NCBI GenBank assembly: GCA_016699575.1
Contig: CP064979.1
Coordinates: 3,472,001 to 3,536,000, forward strand
From: Flavobacteriales bacterium
GTDB taxonomy: Bacteria; Bacteroidota; Bacteroidia; Flavobacteriales_F; PHOS-HE28
Direction: 5' to 3'
Length of the DNA stretch: 64,000 bases
Position 1 is the stretch's first letter. Each line of letters starts with the position of its first letter. A program made the position numbers and the translations under genes. The notes below the pieces were generated by a model. The model worked only from the letters and a program-made list of their open reading frames with translations. It searched no databases and was not told the DNA's origin. Below, piece after piece: positions 1-9,800 of the stretch.

Positions 1-2852
1 AATGCCTGTTCGACCATGCACACGAGGGCGATGGTTGCCATACGGTCGCAGGTGGGAGCGGAGAAGCAGAGCGGGCCCCGGCGGCACCGAACGACTACAA
101 TGTTTACCCCATGCCGGTGGAAAGCCCCAACTACGGCAGTCGGGGTATTCGCAACGCGCCTTGGGCATTGGCACCCAATGCATCACCCTACGGCTGGCAC
201 GATACCGATGGCGCTGCTGGCGCTGAGCACACGATCACTAGAGGCAACAATGTGCACGCACAAGAGGATGCCAATGGCAACAACGGCACCGGTTTCGCAC
301 CCGATGGTGGGGCCAATTTGGACTTTGACTTCCCGATCGATCTCACCCAGGCACCGAGCACCTATCAAAGTGCGGCGATCATCAATCTGTTCTATTGGAA
401 CAACATCATCCACGATGTGTTCTACCAGTACGGCTTCGATGAAGTGAGCGGGAATTTCCAGAGCAATAACTACGGTAACGGTGGAGCGGGAAGCGACTGG
501 GTACTGGCCGATGCACAGGATGGAAGTGGGACGAATAACGCCAACTTCGGAACGCCTCCCGACGGAAGCAATCCGCGCATGCAGATGTTCCTCTGGACCG
601 CGCCGACCCCGGATCGCGATGGCGACTTCGATAACGGGATCATCACCCACGAGTACGGCCATGGCATCAGCAATCGGCTGGTTGGCGGACCGGGCAACAC
701 CAGTTGCCTCGGCAACGCGGAGCAGATGGGTGAAGGATGGAGCGACTACTTCGGGCTGATGCTCACCATGGAATCGGGTGACCTCGCCACTGATGCTCGG
801 GGCATCGGCACCTACGCCTTGAACCAACCGCCCACGGGCGTTGGCATTCGACCAGCGCCATACAGCACCGACTTCGGCGTGAACGATTACACCTACGCGA
901 GCACCAACAACACCGGTTTGAGCCAACCGCACGGTATCGGATTCGTGTGGTGCACCATGTTGTGGGAGATGACCTGGGAGCTGATCAATATCCATGGCTT
1001 CGACCCCGATATCTACAACGGCAACGGTGGCAACAACATCGCCCTGCAACTGGTGATCGATGGGTTGAAATTGACCCCTTGCAACCCCGGCTTTGTGCAA
1101 GCACGCGATGCCATTCTGGCCGCGGATGCAGCCAACAATGGTGGAGCCAATGCAACGGCCATCTGGGCCGCCTTCGCCCGGCGTGGTTTGGGTTCTGGGG
1201 CCGATCAGGGATCGAGCACCAGCCGGACGGACCAAACGGAGTCCTACAGCCTGCCCGTGAACAACAACATTGGGGTTGGCAGCATCCTGGCACCGGCAAC
1301 AGGTGCCCGGTTCTCGTGCGATGCCCCGGTCTCCGTTCAGGTGGAACTCCGCAATAATGGCCTCTTGGCGCAAACCGGATTCCCCGTTAGTTATCGATTG
1401 GACGGTGGGGCGACGGTGACGGAGACGTTCACTGGTGTGCTGAGTTCGGGCGGTACGGCAGTGCACACGTTCGCCGGATCACTGGCCATCGGCGGTGTTG
1501 GCCCGCACGCTCTGGAAGCGTGGACCGGCCTGGTCGGTGACCAATATGCACCGGATGACCTACGCGCGAACACGATCACGGTGTCGGTGGATGCACCGTT
1601 GCCGTACAGTGAGGATGTGGAGGGCGGTCAGACCCTGCCAGCTGGTTGGTCCCTCACCAACGACGACGGCGGCATCACTTGGGAAGCCTTCAGTCTTACG
1701 AATGGACCATTGTGCACCCCGACCGTTGCATGGCGAGTGAACCATTACAGCTACGGGGGGAGCGGGCAGTTGGACATATTGCGTACGCCGCTCATCGACC
1801 TGACGAACTCGGCCGGGTCGAGGCTGAAATTCGACCATGCTTATGTGCAATACCCCGGTTACACCGATGGCCTCCGGGTAGAGGTGAGCGCGGATTGCGG
1901 AACCACATGGACGGTGGTGTATGACTCCTCCGGCGCAGATCTGGCCACGGCCGCCGCCACCACCAGTGTTTGGGTCCCTTCCAATTGTTCGGAATGGGAA
2001 GCGCACGATCTGGACATCAGCGCCTTCGATGGTGAAAAGGTGTTCGTCCGCTTCGTTTCCGTGAACGGGTTCGGCAACCAGTTCTACTTGGACAACGTCC
2101 GCGTGCAAAGCAGCCAGCTGCCGCTCCAGGTGAAAGCCTTCCTCCAAGGCCCGTACAGCCCCGGTACCGGACTGATGAACGACGACCTGCGCTTGGCGGG
2201 CTTGATACCGGGGACCGAACCGTACTCCGGCCTGGGTTTCCCTGCCGCGGGCGGTGGTGGTGAGAGCGTCGCCCCTGCCGTACTGGCCGCAACCGGCAAT
2301 GATGCTCCCGTTGATTGGGTGCGCGTTGAGCTGCGACCTGGCGCGACACCGAACGTTGTCGCGTATGCGCAACAAGCCATCGTCCAGCGTGATGGTGACA
2401 TTGTTTCATCATCCACTGGAGGTGCCTTGGGCTTCAGTGCACCCGCGGGAACCTATCACGTTGCAGTGCGCCACCGGAACCATTTGGGGGCAATGACCGC
2501 TTCGGCTGTTGCGATGAACGATGTTACCACCGTGGTCGATCTCTCATTGCCTGCAACGGTTGCATATGGCGTTGATGCGCGGAAAGCAGAAGGTGGTGTC
2601 ATGCTTCTGTGGACGGGCAATGTCCAGCGCGATGCCCAACTGAAGTACACCGGGACCGACAACGACCGTGATCCCGTGCTCGTTGCCGTTGGAGGCACGC
2701 TGCCCACTAATACGATCAGCGGCTATCACCAGAGCGACGTTAACCTGGACGGTACGGTCAAGTACACGGGCGTTGCTAACGACCGCGATCCGATCCTTGT
2801 CAACATAGGTGGTACCGTGCCTACGAGCGTGAGGACCGAACAATTGCCCTGA
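1..2852 (+). CDS. Secreted M36 (fungalysin-type) zinc metalloprotease, 5' partial
   Basis: The reading frame is open from base 3, so the gene begins upstream of the window; about 949 residues are visible. The catalytic part contains the fungalysin zinc site HEYGH (near base 650) and a downstream EGWSDY, whose Glu is the expected third zinc ligand. The upstream stretch FDFPIDL...AAIINLFYWNN is also typical of family M36. After the catalytic domain come a CARDB-like region, a cleaved-adhesin/choice-of-anchor-J-like beta-sandwich (about bases 1590-2110) and a C-terminal module of about 235 residues. That module ends in two KYTGxxNDRDPxL repeats and the tail RTEQLP, and it is shared with the protein at 4205. 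No ordinary T9SS sorting domain is seen. The protein is probably exported and degrades extracellular protein. It lies 3 bases upstream of the next gene, so they are likely cotranscribed. Confidence 0.9.
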   Translation, partial: CLFDHAHEGDGCHTVAGGSGEAERAPAAPNDYNVYPMPVESPNYGSRGIRNAPWALAPNASPYGWHDTDGAAGAEHTITRGNNVHAQEDANGNNGTGFAPDGGANLDFDFPIDLTQAPSTYQSAAIINLFYWNNIIHDVFYQYGFDEVSGNFQSNNYGNGGAGSDWVLADAQDGSGTNNANFGTPPDGSNPRMQMFLWTAPTPDRDGDFDNGIITHEYGHGISNRLVGGPGNTSCLGNAEQMGEGWSDYFGLMLTMESGDLATDARGIGTYALNQPPTGVGIRPAPYSTDFGVNDYTYASTNNTGLSQPHGIGFVWCTMLWEMTWELINIHGFDPDIYNGNGGNNIALQLVIDGLKLTPCNPGFVQARDAILAADAANNGGANATAIWAAFARRGLGSGADQGSSTSRTDQTESYSLPVNNNIGVGSILAPATGARFSCDAPVSVQVELRNNGLLAQTGFPVSYRLDGGATVTETFTGVLSSGGTAVHTFAGSLAIGGVGPHALEAWTGLVGDQYAPDDLRANTITVSVDAPLPYSEDVEGGQTLPAGWSLTNDDGGITWEAFSLTNGPLCTPTVAWRVNHYSYGGSGQLDILRTPLIDLTNSAGSRLKFDHAYVQYPGYTDGLRVEVSADCGTTWTVVYDSSGADLATAAATTSVWVPSNCSEWEAHDLDISAFDGEKVFVRFVSVNGFGNQFYLDNVRVQSSQLPLQVKAFLQGPYSPGTGLMNDDLRLAGLIPGTEPYSGLGFPAAGGGGESVAPAVLAATGNDAPVDWVRVELRPGATPNVVAYAQQAIVQRDGDIVSSSTGGALGFSAPAGTYHVAVRHRNHLGAMTASAVAMNDVTTVVDLSLPATVAYGVDARKAEGGVMLLWTGNVQRDAQLKYTGTDNDRDPVLVAVGGTLPTNTISGYHQSDVNLDGTVKYTGVANDRDPILVNIGGTVPTSVRTEQLP

Positions 2853-2855
2853 CGC

Positions 2856-4124
2856 ATGGGAGTGCGTTGGTTGTTCGGTGCGTTGGTGGTGATCCACGGA
2901 CTGTTCCCTTGCTCTGCCGCAGGCCAATCCGTCGAGGTTTTTGATCTGCAAGGAGGGTTTCTGCCGAGCAACACCGTCAGGGCCATCTGCCACGACAGTA
3001 TTGGTGGTACTTGGGTCGGTACTGATTGGGGACTTTGCCACTTCGACGGCTCCGTTTGGGAAACGTTCCAAGCGGGCGGGTCAGGGCTTCCGGAGAACGA
3101 CATCCGAGCGTTGGCCTGTGATAGTCTGGGCCGGATATGGGTCGGTTTGTTCACGCAGGGTGTGGTGATCAAGGACGGGAATAACTGGACCCAATACATG
3201 CCAGGGTCATCCGGCTTGCCCTCGGACCAGATCAGGAACATCGTGTTCGACCACGAACGCAAGGCGTGGATCTGCACCACCAATGGATTGGCGTGGACCG
3301 ACCTGGTGGAGTGGAGGATCTACAATGACACGGATACGAGCTACAACAATCTGGAATTGCCGGGCGTGAACATCGCCGACATTGCCGTTCGTAACGACGG
3401 CCTCGTGTGCATTGGTACCTTGAACGCTGGTTTCGTGTACTTGACCGATACGTTGGTCCGTACGTACAATACCTTCAATGACCTTATTCCCGACAATACC
3501 GCGTTGGGCGTTGCGCTCGACAGCCAAGGCGAGCGTTGGACCGCGTGCCCGGCCGGTGCCTTGATGCGCTACACGGCCGGATACGATGACGCGCTGTTCT
3601 TCCAGTACAGCACCGTGTTCAGCAATATCCCCACCGATGCGTTGAACGATGTGGTGGTGGACGCTCTGGACCGCAAGATCATTGCGACACAGAACGTCGG
3701 ATTGACCATCATGGAGCCTGACAATTCGACGTTCACGACCTACGGTACGGGCAATTCTGCTTGGCCTGACAATGAAGTATTGTGCGTGACCGTTTCGCCT
3801 GTTGGCGAGATATGGGCGGGCACGGGAAATGGCGGTGCTGTGCGGCTGACGGGCTGGAACAGTGTTTCAGCGGAACGCGTGACAGATGCCCATGTGCAGG
3901 TCTATCCGGTTCCCTTCGGCGCCGAACTCCATCTGTCCGCCCCCGGATCCGGCCTTGGTTCCCGTTGGGTCCTGCGCGACATCGCCGGGCGCGAGGTTGC
4001 TGGTGGGAAGCTGCTGTCGGATGACCAATGGCTCGAATTCGGGGTCCCGCTTTCGCCGGGACCCTATTCGCTGACGATCGTTGGTCCGGACCGGTCTGCT
4101 ACCATTTTGGTGGTGCACAGTTGA
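2856..4124 (+). CDS. Secreted two-component-regulator-propeller-like protein with T9SS type A sorting domain
   Basis: 422 residues. The N-terminus is a signal peptide (MGVRWLFGALVVIHGLFPCS, then AAGQ). The body has repeated units of the form 'SNTVRAICHDSIGGTWVGTDWGL', 'ENDIRALACDSLGRIWVGLF' and 'DNEVLCVTVSPVGEIWAGTGNG', the pattern of seven-bladed regulator propeller repeats (Reg_prop). The last 75 residues (VQVYPVPFGAELHLSAP... to the end) fit a Por secretion C-terminal sorting domain. No kinase or DNA-binding domain follows, so this is a free secreted propeller rather than a hybrid sensor. The start lies 3 bases after the M36 stop, suggesting one transcript. The ligand is unknown. Confidence 0.8.
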   Translation: MGVRWLFGALVVIHGLFPCSAAGQSVEVFDLQGGFLPSNTVRAICHDSIGGTWVGTDWGLCHFDGSVWETFQAGGSGLPENDIRALACDSLGRIWVGLFTQGVVIKDGNNWTQYMPGSSGLPSDQIRNIVFDHERKAWICTTNGLAWTDLVEWRIYNDTDTSYNNLELPGVNIADIAVRNDGLVCIGTLNAGFVYLTDTLVRTYNTFNDLIPDNTALGVALDSQGERWTACPAGALMRYTAGYDDALFFQYSTVFSNIPTDALNDVVVDALDRKIIATQNVGLTIMEPDNSTFTTYGTGNSAWPDNEVLCVTVSPVGEIWAGTGNGGAVRLTGWNSVSAERVTDAHVQVYPVPFGAELHLSAPGSGLGSRWVLRDIAGREVAGGKLLSDDQWLEFGVPLSPGPYSLTIVGPDRSATILVVHS

Positions 4125-4141
4125 GGCGTACGTCGAAACGC

Positions 4142-4172
4142 TTGACCCTGCACTAGTGCCCGGCTACATTTG
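4142..4172 (+). promoter_or_regulatory. Bacteroidota-type promoter before the lysyl-oxidase-like gene
   Basis: A perfect -7 box TACATTTG lies at 4165-4172 with TTG at 4142-4144 placed 20 bases upstream, the spacing expected for the Bacteroidota primary sigma factor. Transcription would start near 4178, about 26 bases before the ATG at 4205. Confidence 0.65.
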
Positions 4173-4204
4173 GCCTCCTCCCTCAGGATCCAGAACAACA
4201 ACGT

Positions 4205-6760
4205 ATGCAGAAACACTACGCATTGCGCGCCTTGCTGGCATGCTTGGCCCCGTCTCTCGTGAACAGTGCAACAGCACAATGCACGACCTCCAATGCTACC
4301 AGCTGTGTTTGTGAAGTTGGTGGTCAGACGAACTGCGACCTGCTCCCGGACATCACGATCAGTTGGTCTGCCCTGCAGAACTATGCCGGTGGCCCTAACG
4401 AATACGCCCAGAACGATGCCTCCAACCCTGGACGCCTGCGCGTTACGGGTTCAACACCGAACATTGGACATGGAGCATTGAACGTTAGGGGTGTGGATGC
4501 CAATGGCAACAGGTGGTTCCTGTGTGGTACGGATACCTTTTCCATTAACGATCCCAACAGCACCCAGCAGTTCACGTGCCCCAACAACCAGACGGCAAAG
4601 CAGCTGATCCTTCAGCGTGTCTACCACAAGAACGGCAATGCGATGAGCTTCACGGAGCGCTTCGCGGGCACCATGACCTATCACCCGAGCCACGGCCACA
4701 ACCACGTGGATGATTGGGCGACGTTCACGCTTCGGAGCCAAACGGCCGATCCCAACCCGCTGAACTGGCCGATCGTAGGTACCGGTGCCAAGGTCGGTTT
4801 CTGTTTGATGGACTACTACAGCTGCTCCAATGCCAGCGCTAACGGCCATTGTCGGACGTCACAGGAATACGGGGGGGGGACGAACCTGAACACCAACGCC
4901 CAGTTCCCCAACTACGGGCATGGTGGAGGCGGCTACAACTGCAGCCAAGTGAGCCAAGGCATTTCCGTTGGTTACACGGACGTGTATAGCGAAAGCCTTG
5001 ACGGCATGTGGGTGAACATCCCGCCGGGCACCTGCAACGGCCAGTATTGGGTGGTCATGGAAGTGGACCCCAATGACAACTTCCTTGAAGAGGACGATAA
5101 CAACAACTGGACGGCCGCCCCCGTGACCTTGGGCCTGCAAGTACCGGCGGGTGGCGATTTTGCCCAAGTGACAGCCGACGGTCCGACCACTTTCTGCCAA
5201 GGTGGTCAAGTGCAGTTGACCGCGACACTGGGCACAAGCTATTTGTGGAGCAATGGCGCGACGACACAGAGCATTGCGGTCTCGGACGACGGGAATTTCT
5301 CGTGCACCGTCACCGGTCAATGCGGAACCGATGCTTCACCGAACGCGGCGGTGAATGTCATCGAGACCCAGACGCCCATGGGCACTGGAGCCACGATCAA
5401 TGGTCCGGGCAGTGCGACGTTACAGGCCACCGGGGCAGATGTGCATTGGTTCGATTCAGCAATTGGGGGAAATGAGGTGGGCACGGGAAACAGCTTCTTG
5501 ACCCCGGTCATAAGCGCCACAACGACTTACCACGCCGAAAACCGGACAACAGAACAAGGTCTCAGTGGGTTCGTTGGCAAGACGGATAACGCTGGTGCCG
5601 GGGGCTACGGCAACTACGTTCAGTACCTTATCTTCGATGCATTCAAGCCGTTCCAGCTCAAGAGCGTTCAGGTATACGCCAACAGCACTGGCAACCGGAC
5701 GTTCCAAGTGCTTGGTCAGGATGGGTCGTTGATCACGCAAACCACGGTCAACGTTCCATCTGGCGGTTCGCGCGTGACGCTCAACCTCAACGTACCCGCT
5801 GGCAACAACTTGCGCCTGACGGTTTCCAGTGCATTACAGAACATGTACCGGAACAGTGGTAGTGTTGCATACCCTTACAACATTGCGGGTTTGGTGAGCG
5901 TGAAGAACTCGAGCGCTGGCACGCAGTACTATTACTATTGCTACGACTGGGAAGTGGACGAGGGCGATCTGGTGTGCAACAGCGGCCGCACCGCCGTTAC
6001 CGCCACGGTGAACAACGGAGTAGCCTTGGCCCCTATCGTGAAGCTGGAAGGTCCATTTGATGCGAATTCCGGCTTGATGCGCGATGATCTCCGTGCTGCT
6101 GGTTTGATCCCTTCCTCCGAGCCGTTCACCGCTCTCGGTTTCACCCATGTTGGTGGTGGGGGCGAAGTGCTCTCGCCGGCTTTGTTGAGCACCACAGGGG
6201 CAACAGCTATCGTCGACTGGGTGTTCGTTGAACTGCGCTCGGCTGTCGACCCCAGTAATGTTGTCGCCACACGTTCGGGTCTTGTGCGCCGGAATGGCAG
6301 CGTGATCGGCCCCGATGGTGGTGTCCTTCAGTTGCCGGTCGCAGGAGGCAACTATTACGTTGCGGTTCGTCATAGGAACCATTTGGGCTGTGTGACCTCT
6401 GATCCCGTTGCGCTCTCGTCCACTGCTGCGGTGGTGGACTTCAGCCTGGTAGGAACCAGCACCTGGGGCACCGAGGCGTGCAAGAACGTGAACGGCACCA
6501 TGTTGCTGTGGATGGGCAATGCGCACCGCGATGGGGAGCATAGTTTGTTGAAATACACAGGCTCCGATAACGATCGTGACCCGATCTTGGCCGCCATCGG
6601 TGGTACCGTGCCAACGGCGACCATCTCAGGATACGTTTCAACTGACCATAACATGGACGGGGTGGTTAAGTACACTGGTTCTGATAACGACCGGGACCCT
6701 GTCCTTTCCAACGTAGGTGGTACTTTGCCCACGGCCACCAGAACAGAACAATTACCTTGA
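4205..6760 (+). CDS. Secreted lysyl-oxidase-like protein with Ig-like region and KYTG/NDRD C-terminal module
   Basis: 851 residues with a signal peptide ending near SATAQ. Residues about 45-300 resemble the lysyl oxidase family. They include a histidine cluster YHPSHGHNHVDDW near residue 159 (candidate copper ligands), GISVGYTDVYSESLDGMWVNI, and VVMEVDPNDNFLEEDDNNN, matching the family's 'VDP..xF.E.D..NN' region. Known members oxidise lysine side chains using copper and a derived quinone; activity here is inferred only. An Ig/PKD-like stretch (TFCQGGQVQLTAT...YLWSNGATTQSI) follows, then a second beta-rich region and the same 235-residue C-terminal module as the M36 protease. A run of nine G lies in-frame at 4871-4879. 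The gene has its own promoter and probably starts an operon with the giant protein that follows. Confidence 0.78.
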   Translation: MQKHYALRALLACLAPSLVNSATAQCTTSNATSCVCEVGGQTNCDLLPDITISWSALQNYAGGPNEYAQNDASNPGRLRVTGSTPNIGHGALNVRGVDANGNRWFLCGTDTFSINDPNSTQQFTCPNNQTAKQLILQRVYHKNGNAMSFTERFAGTMTYHPSHGHNHVDDWATFTLRSQTADPNPLNWPIVGTGAKVGFCLMDYYSCSNASANGHCRTSQEYGGGTNLNTNAQFPNYGHGGGGYNCSQVSQGISVGYTDVYSESLDGMWVNIPPGTCNGQYWVVMEVDPNDNFLEEDDNNNWTAAPVTLGLQVPAGGDFAQVTADGPTTFCQGGQVQLTATLGTSYLWSNGATTQSIAVSDDGNFSCTVTGQCGTDASPNAAVNVIETQTPMGTGATINGPGSATLQATGADVHWFDSAIGGNEVGTGNSFLTPVISATTTYHAENRTTEQGLSGFVGKTDNAGAGGYGNYVQYLIFDAFKPFQLKSVQVYANSTGNRTFQVLGQDGSLITQTTVNVPSGGSRVTLNLNVPAGNNLRLTVSSALQNMYRNSGSVAYPYNIAGLVSVKNSSAGTQYYYYCYDWEVDEGDLVCNSGRTAVTATVNNGVALAPIVKLEGPFDANSGLMRDDLRAAGLIPSSEPFTALGFTHVGGGGEVLSPALLSTTGATAIVDWVFVELRSAVDPSNVVATRSGLVRRNGSVIGPDGGVLQLPVAGGNYYVAVRHRNHLGCVTSDPVALSSTAAVVDFSLVGTSTWGTEACKNVNGTMLLWMGNAHRDGEHSLLKYTGSDNDRDPILAAIGGTVPTATISGYVSTDHNMDGVVKYTGSDNDRDPVLSNVGGTLPTATRTEQLP
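4871..4879 (+). repeat. G9 homopolymer inside the lysyl-oxidase-like gene
   Basis: Nine consecutive G encode part of QEYGGGTN and keep the frame open here. A one-base change would truncate the protein near residue 230, so the tract is a possible slippage site. This is a sequence observation; variation is not shown. Confidence 0.6.
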
Positions 6761-6804
6761 CCACCCGAAACCGCAAACCATCACCCTCGATAACCCTGTA
6801 CGAC

Positions 6805-9800
6805 ATGTTCCAACCTAAACTCAAGAGGCTCAAGAATGCCCTTCGTGCGGTGGGCCTCGCCGCTATCGGTCTGGCAGGCACAGTGGCCGCCCAGCCCGTC
6901 ACGGACATCGACCTGGTCCCCAACCCCGCTGGGGACTCGTTGCGTGTTTACGTGCGCCCGAACGGTGCGTCCTTCGATCAGATTGTCAGCGGATTGACCT
7001 TCACGATCCGCTGGGAAGCGGCCTCGACCGCCACTCTCGGGACCACGCCGACGTTGAACTCTTCGCGCACCCAGTTCTGTGCTGCTGCGTTCTCCATCAC
7101 TTCCTCACCTGATGGTGAGATCGACAATGGCGGCTTCACTTACCGTACGTACAATGCGTTCGGTGCTTCGGCCATAGCGGATGAATGCCCGCCAGGTTGG
7201 ACAGCCGACGGCTGGAATTTGATCATGCGTGTGCGGGTGACCAATGTCAACCAATGCACGAATTTCCAGATCGTGTCAGACGGGTATACCGGGGCCAACA
7301 ACAAGAACTTTTTCGTCTCGCTGAACGGCCAGGACGTGACCGGTATCATTGAGCCTACGGCGGCCCAATTGGGCTCCTGCAACGTTGACTGCAATGGTGT
7401 GGTAGGCGGTCCCGCAGTGCCCGGTACGGCTTGCAACGACAACGATGCATGCACGATCAATGATGTGTACACCGGAACCGCGCCGAATTGCGGTTGCGCT
7501 GGTACGTTCCAGGACTCTGACAGTGATGGCACTTGCGATGCCACGGATGGCTGCCCCAATGACCCCGGCAAGATCGCACCCGGCCAATGCGGCTGCGGAG
7601 TGGCGGATACGGATAGCGACAGCGACGGCACCGCGAACTGCAACGACGCTTGCCCGAACGACCCGAACAAGATCGCTCCTGGCATCTGCGGTTGCGGTGT
7701 CAGTGATGCGGACGGTGATGGTGATGGCACCCCGAACTGCAACGATGGTTGCCCCAACGACCCGAACAAGACCTCGCCTGGCGTGTGCGGTTGTGGTGTG
7801 GCTGACACGGACAGTGATGGTGACGGTACCCCGAACTGCAATGATGGTTGCCCGAACGATCCGAACAAGATCGCCCCTGGTATCTGCGGTTGTGGAGTGA
7901 GCGATGCCGATAGTGATGGTGACGGAACGGCCAACTGCAATGACGGCTGCCCCAACGACCCGAACAAAACGGCTCCCGGCCAGTGCGGCTGCGGTGCGGC
8001 TGATACGGATACCGACGGAGACGGAACAGCCAACTGCGTTGACCTCTGCCCGAACGACCCCAACAAGATCGCTCCTGGTGTTTGCGGCTGTGGTGTTGCC
8101 GATACGGATAGCGACAGTGATGGCACTGCCGATTGCAATGATGGCTGCCCCAACGACCCGAACAAAACCTCTCCCGGCCAGTGCGGTTGCGGCGTGGCGG
8201 ACACCGATAGTGACGGTGATGGTACCGCGAACTGCAACGATGGATGCCCGAGCGACCCGAACAAGACCTCTCCTGGCATCTGTGGTTGTGGCGTGAGCGA
8301 TGCCGACAGCGACGGTGACGGTACGGCCAACTGCAACGATGGATGCCCTAACGACCCGAACAAGGTCACCCCGGGCGCTTGCGGTTGTGGTGTTTCTGAC
8401 GCGGACAGCGACAACGACGGCACTCCGGACTGTAACGACCTCTGCCCCAATGACGCGAACAAGACCGCACCTGGCACATGCGGCTGCGGCAATCTTGAGC
8501 CGGGCGCAAGCTGCGACGATGGTGACGGTCAAACCACGAATGACCAGATCCAAGCCAACTGCACCTGCGCTGGCAGCACGGTGGATTGTGATGACAACGA
8601 TCCGTGCACGGCTGACAGCTTCAATGGTGTGGTCTGCGTGAACACCCCGTTGCCGGACAGCGATAGCGATGGTACTTGCGACCTCCTTGACGGTTGCCCG
8701 AACGACCCCAACAAGACTGACCCAGGTCAGTGCGGTTGCGGTGTTGCCGATACTGATAGTGACGGCGACGGGACTGCTGACTGCAACGATGGTTGCCCCA
8801 ATGACCCGAACAAGGTTGCACCTGGCGTTTGCGGCTGTGGTGTGGCTGACACCGACACGGACAGCGACGGTACTGCAGACTGCAACGACGGATGCCCGAA
8901 CGACCCGAACAAGACCTCACCAGGCATTTGCGGTTGCGGTATGGCCGATACGGACAGTGACAGCGACGGTACTGCTGACTGCAATGACGGATGCCCGAAC
9001 GATCCCAACAAGACCTCACCTGGCCAGTGCGGATGCGGGGTTCCTGACACCGACAGCGACAGTGACGGTACGGCTGATTGCAACGACGACTGCCCGAACG
9101 ACCCGAACAAAACGGCTCCTGGCATTTGCGGTTGCGGCGTGAGCGATGCGGATTCGGACAGTGACGGTACTGCCGATTGCAACGACGGCTGCCCGAACGA
9201 TCCGAACAAAACAGCTCCCGGCCAATGTGGTTGCGGTGCTGCGGATACCGACACGGACAATGACGGTGTGGCGGATTGCAACGACAACTGCCCCAACGTG
9301 GCTGGTCAGCAAGGATCACCTTGCGACGATCTCGATCCGGACACGTTCGGTGACGTGCTCAATGCTAACTGCATCTGCGAGGGCGGTACGGTGGATTGCG
9401 ACGACAATGATCCGTGCACGGCTGACAGCTTCAATGGTGTGAACTGCGTGAACACCCCGTTGCCCGACAGTGACAACGATGGTACTTGCGACCTCATCGA
9501 CGGTTGCCCGAACGATCCCAACAAGATCGCACCGGGAATCTGCGGTTGCGGTGTGAGCGATGATGACACGGACAACGACGGCACGGTCGATTGCAATGAT
9601 GGTTGCCCGAACGATCCGAACAAGATCGCCCCTGGGATCTGCGGCTGCGGCGTTGCCGACACCGACAGTGACAGTGATGGCACCGCGGACTGCAACGACG
9701 GTTGCCCGAACGACCCGAACAAGACCGCCCCTGGTATCTGTGGTTGCGGTGCAAGTGATGCTGACAATGACAACGACGGTGTTGCCGACTGCAACGATGT

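Noticed and set aside
183..1466. A 427-residue minus-strand frame opposite the M36 protease
   Set aside because: It is antisense to clearly recognisable protease motifs and has no recognisable domain.
7140..9320. Long antisense and alternate-frame reading frames (450, 425, 232 residues) over the 99-bp repeats
   Set aside because: They exist because the 99-bp period keeps stops out of other frames; they are low-complexity shadows of the TSP3-like protein.
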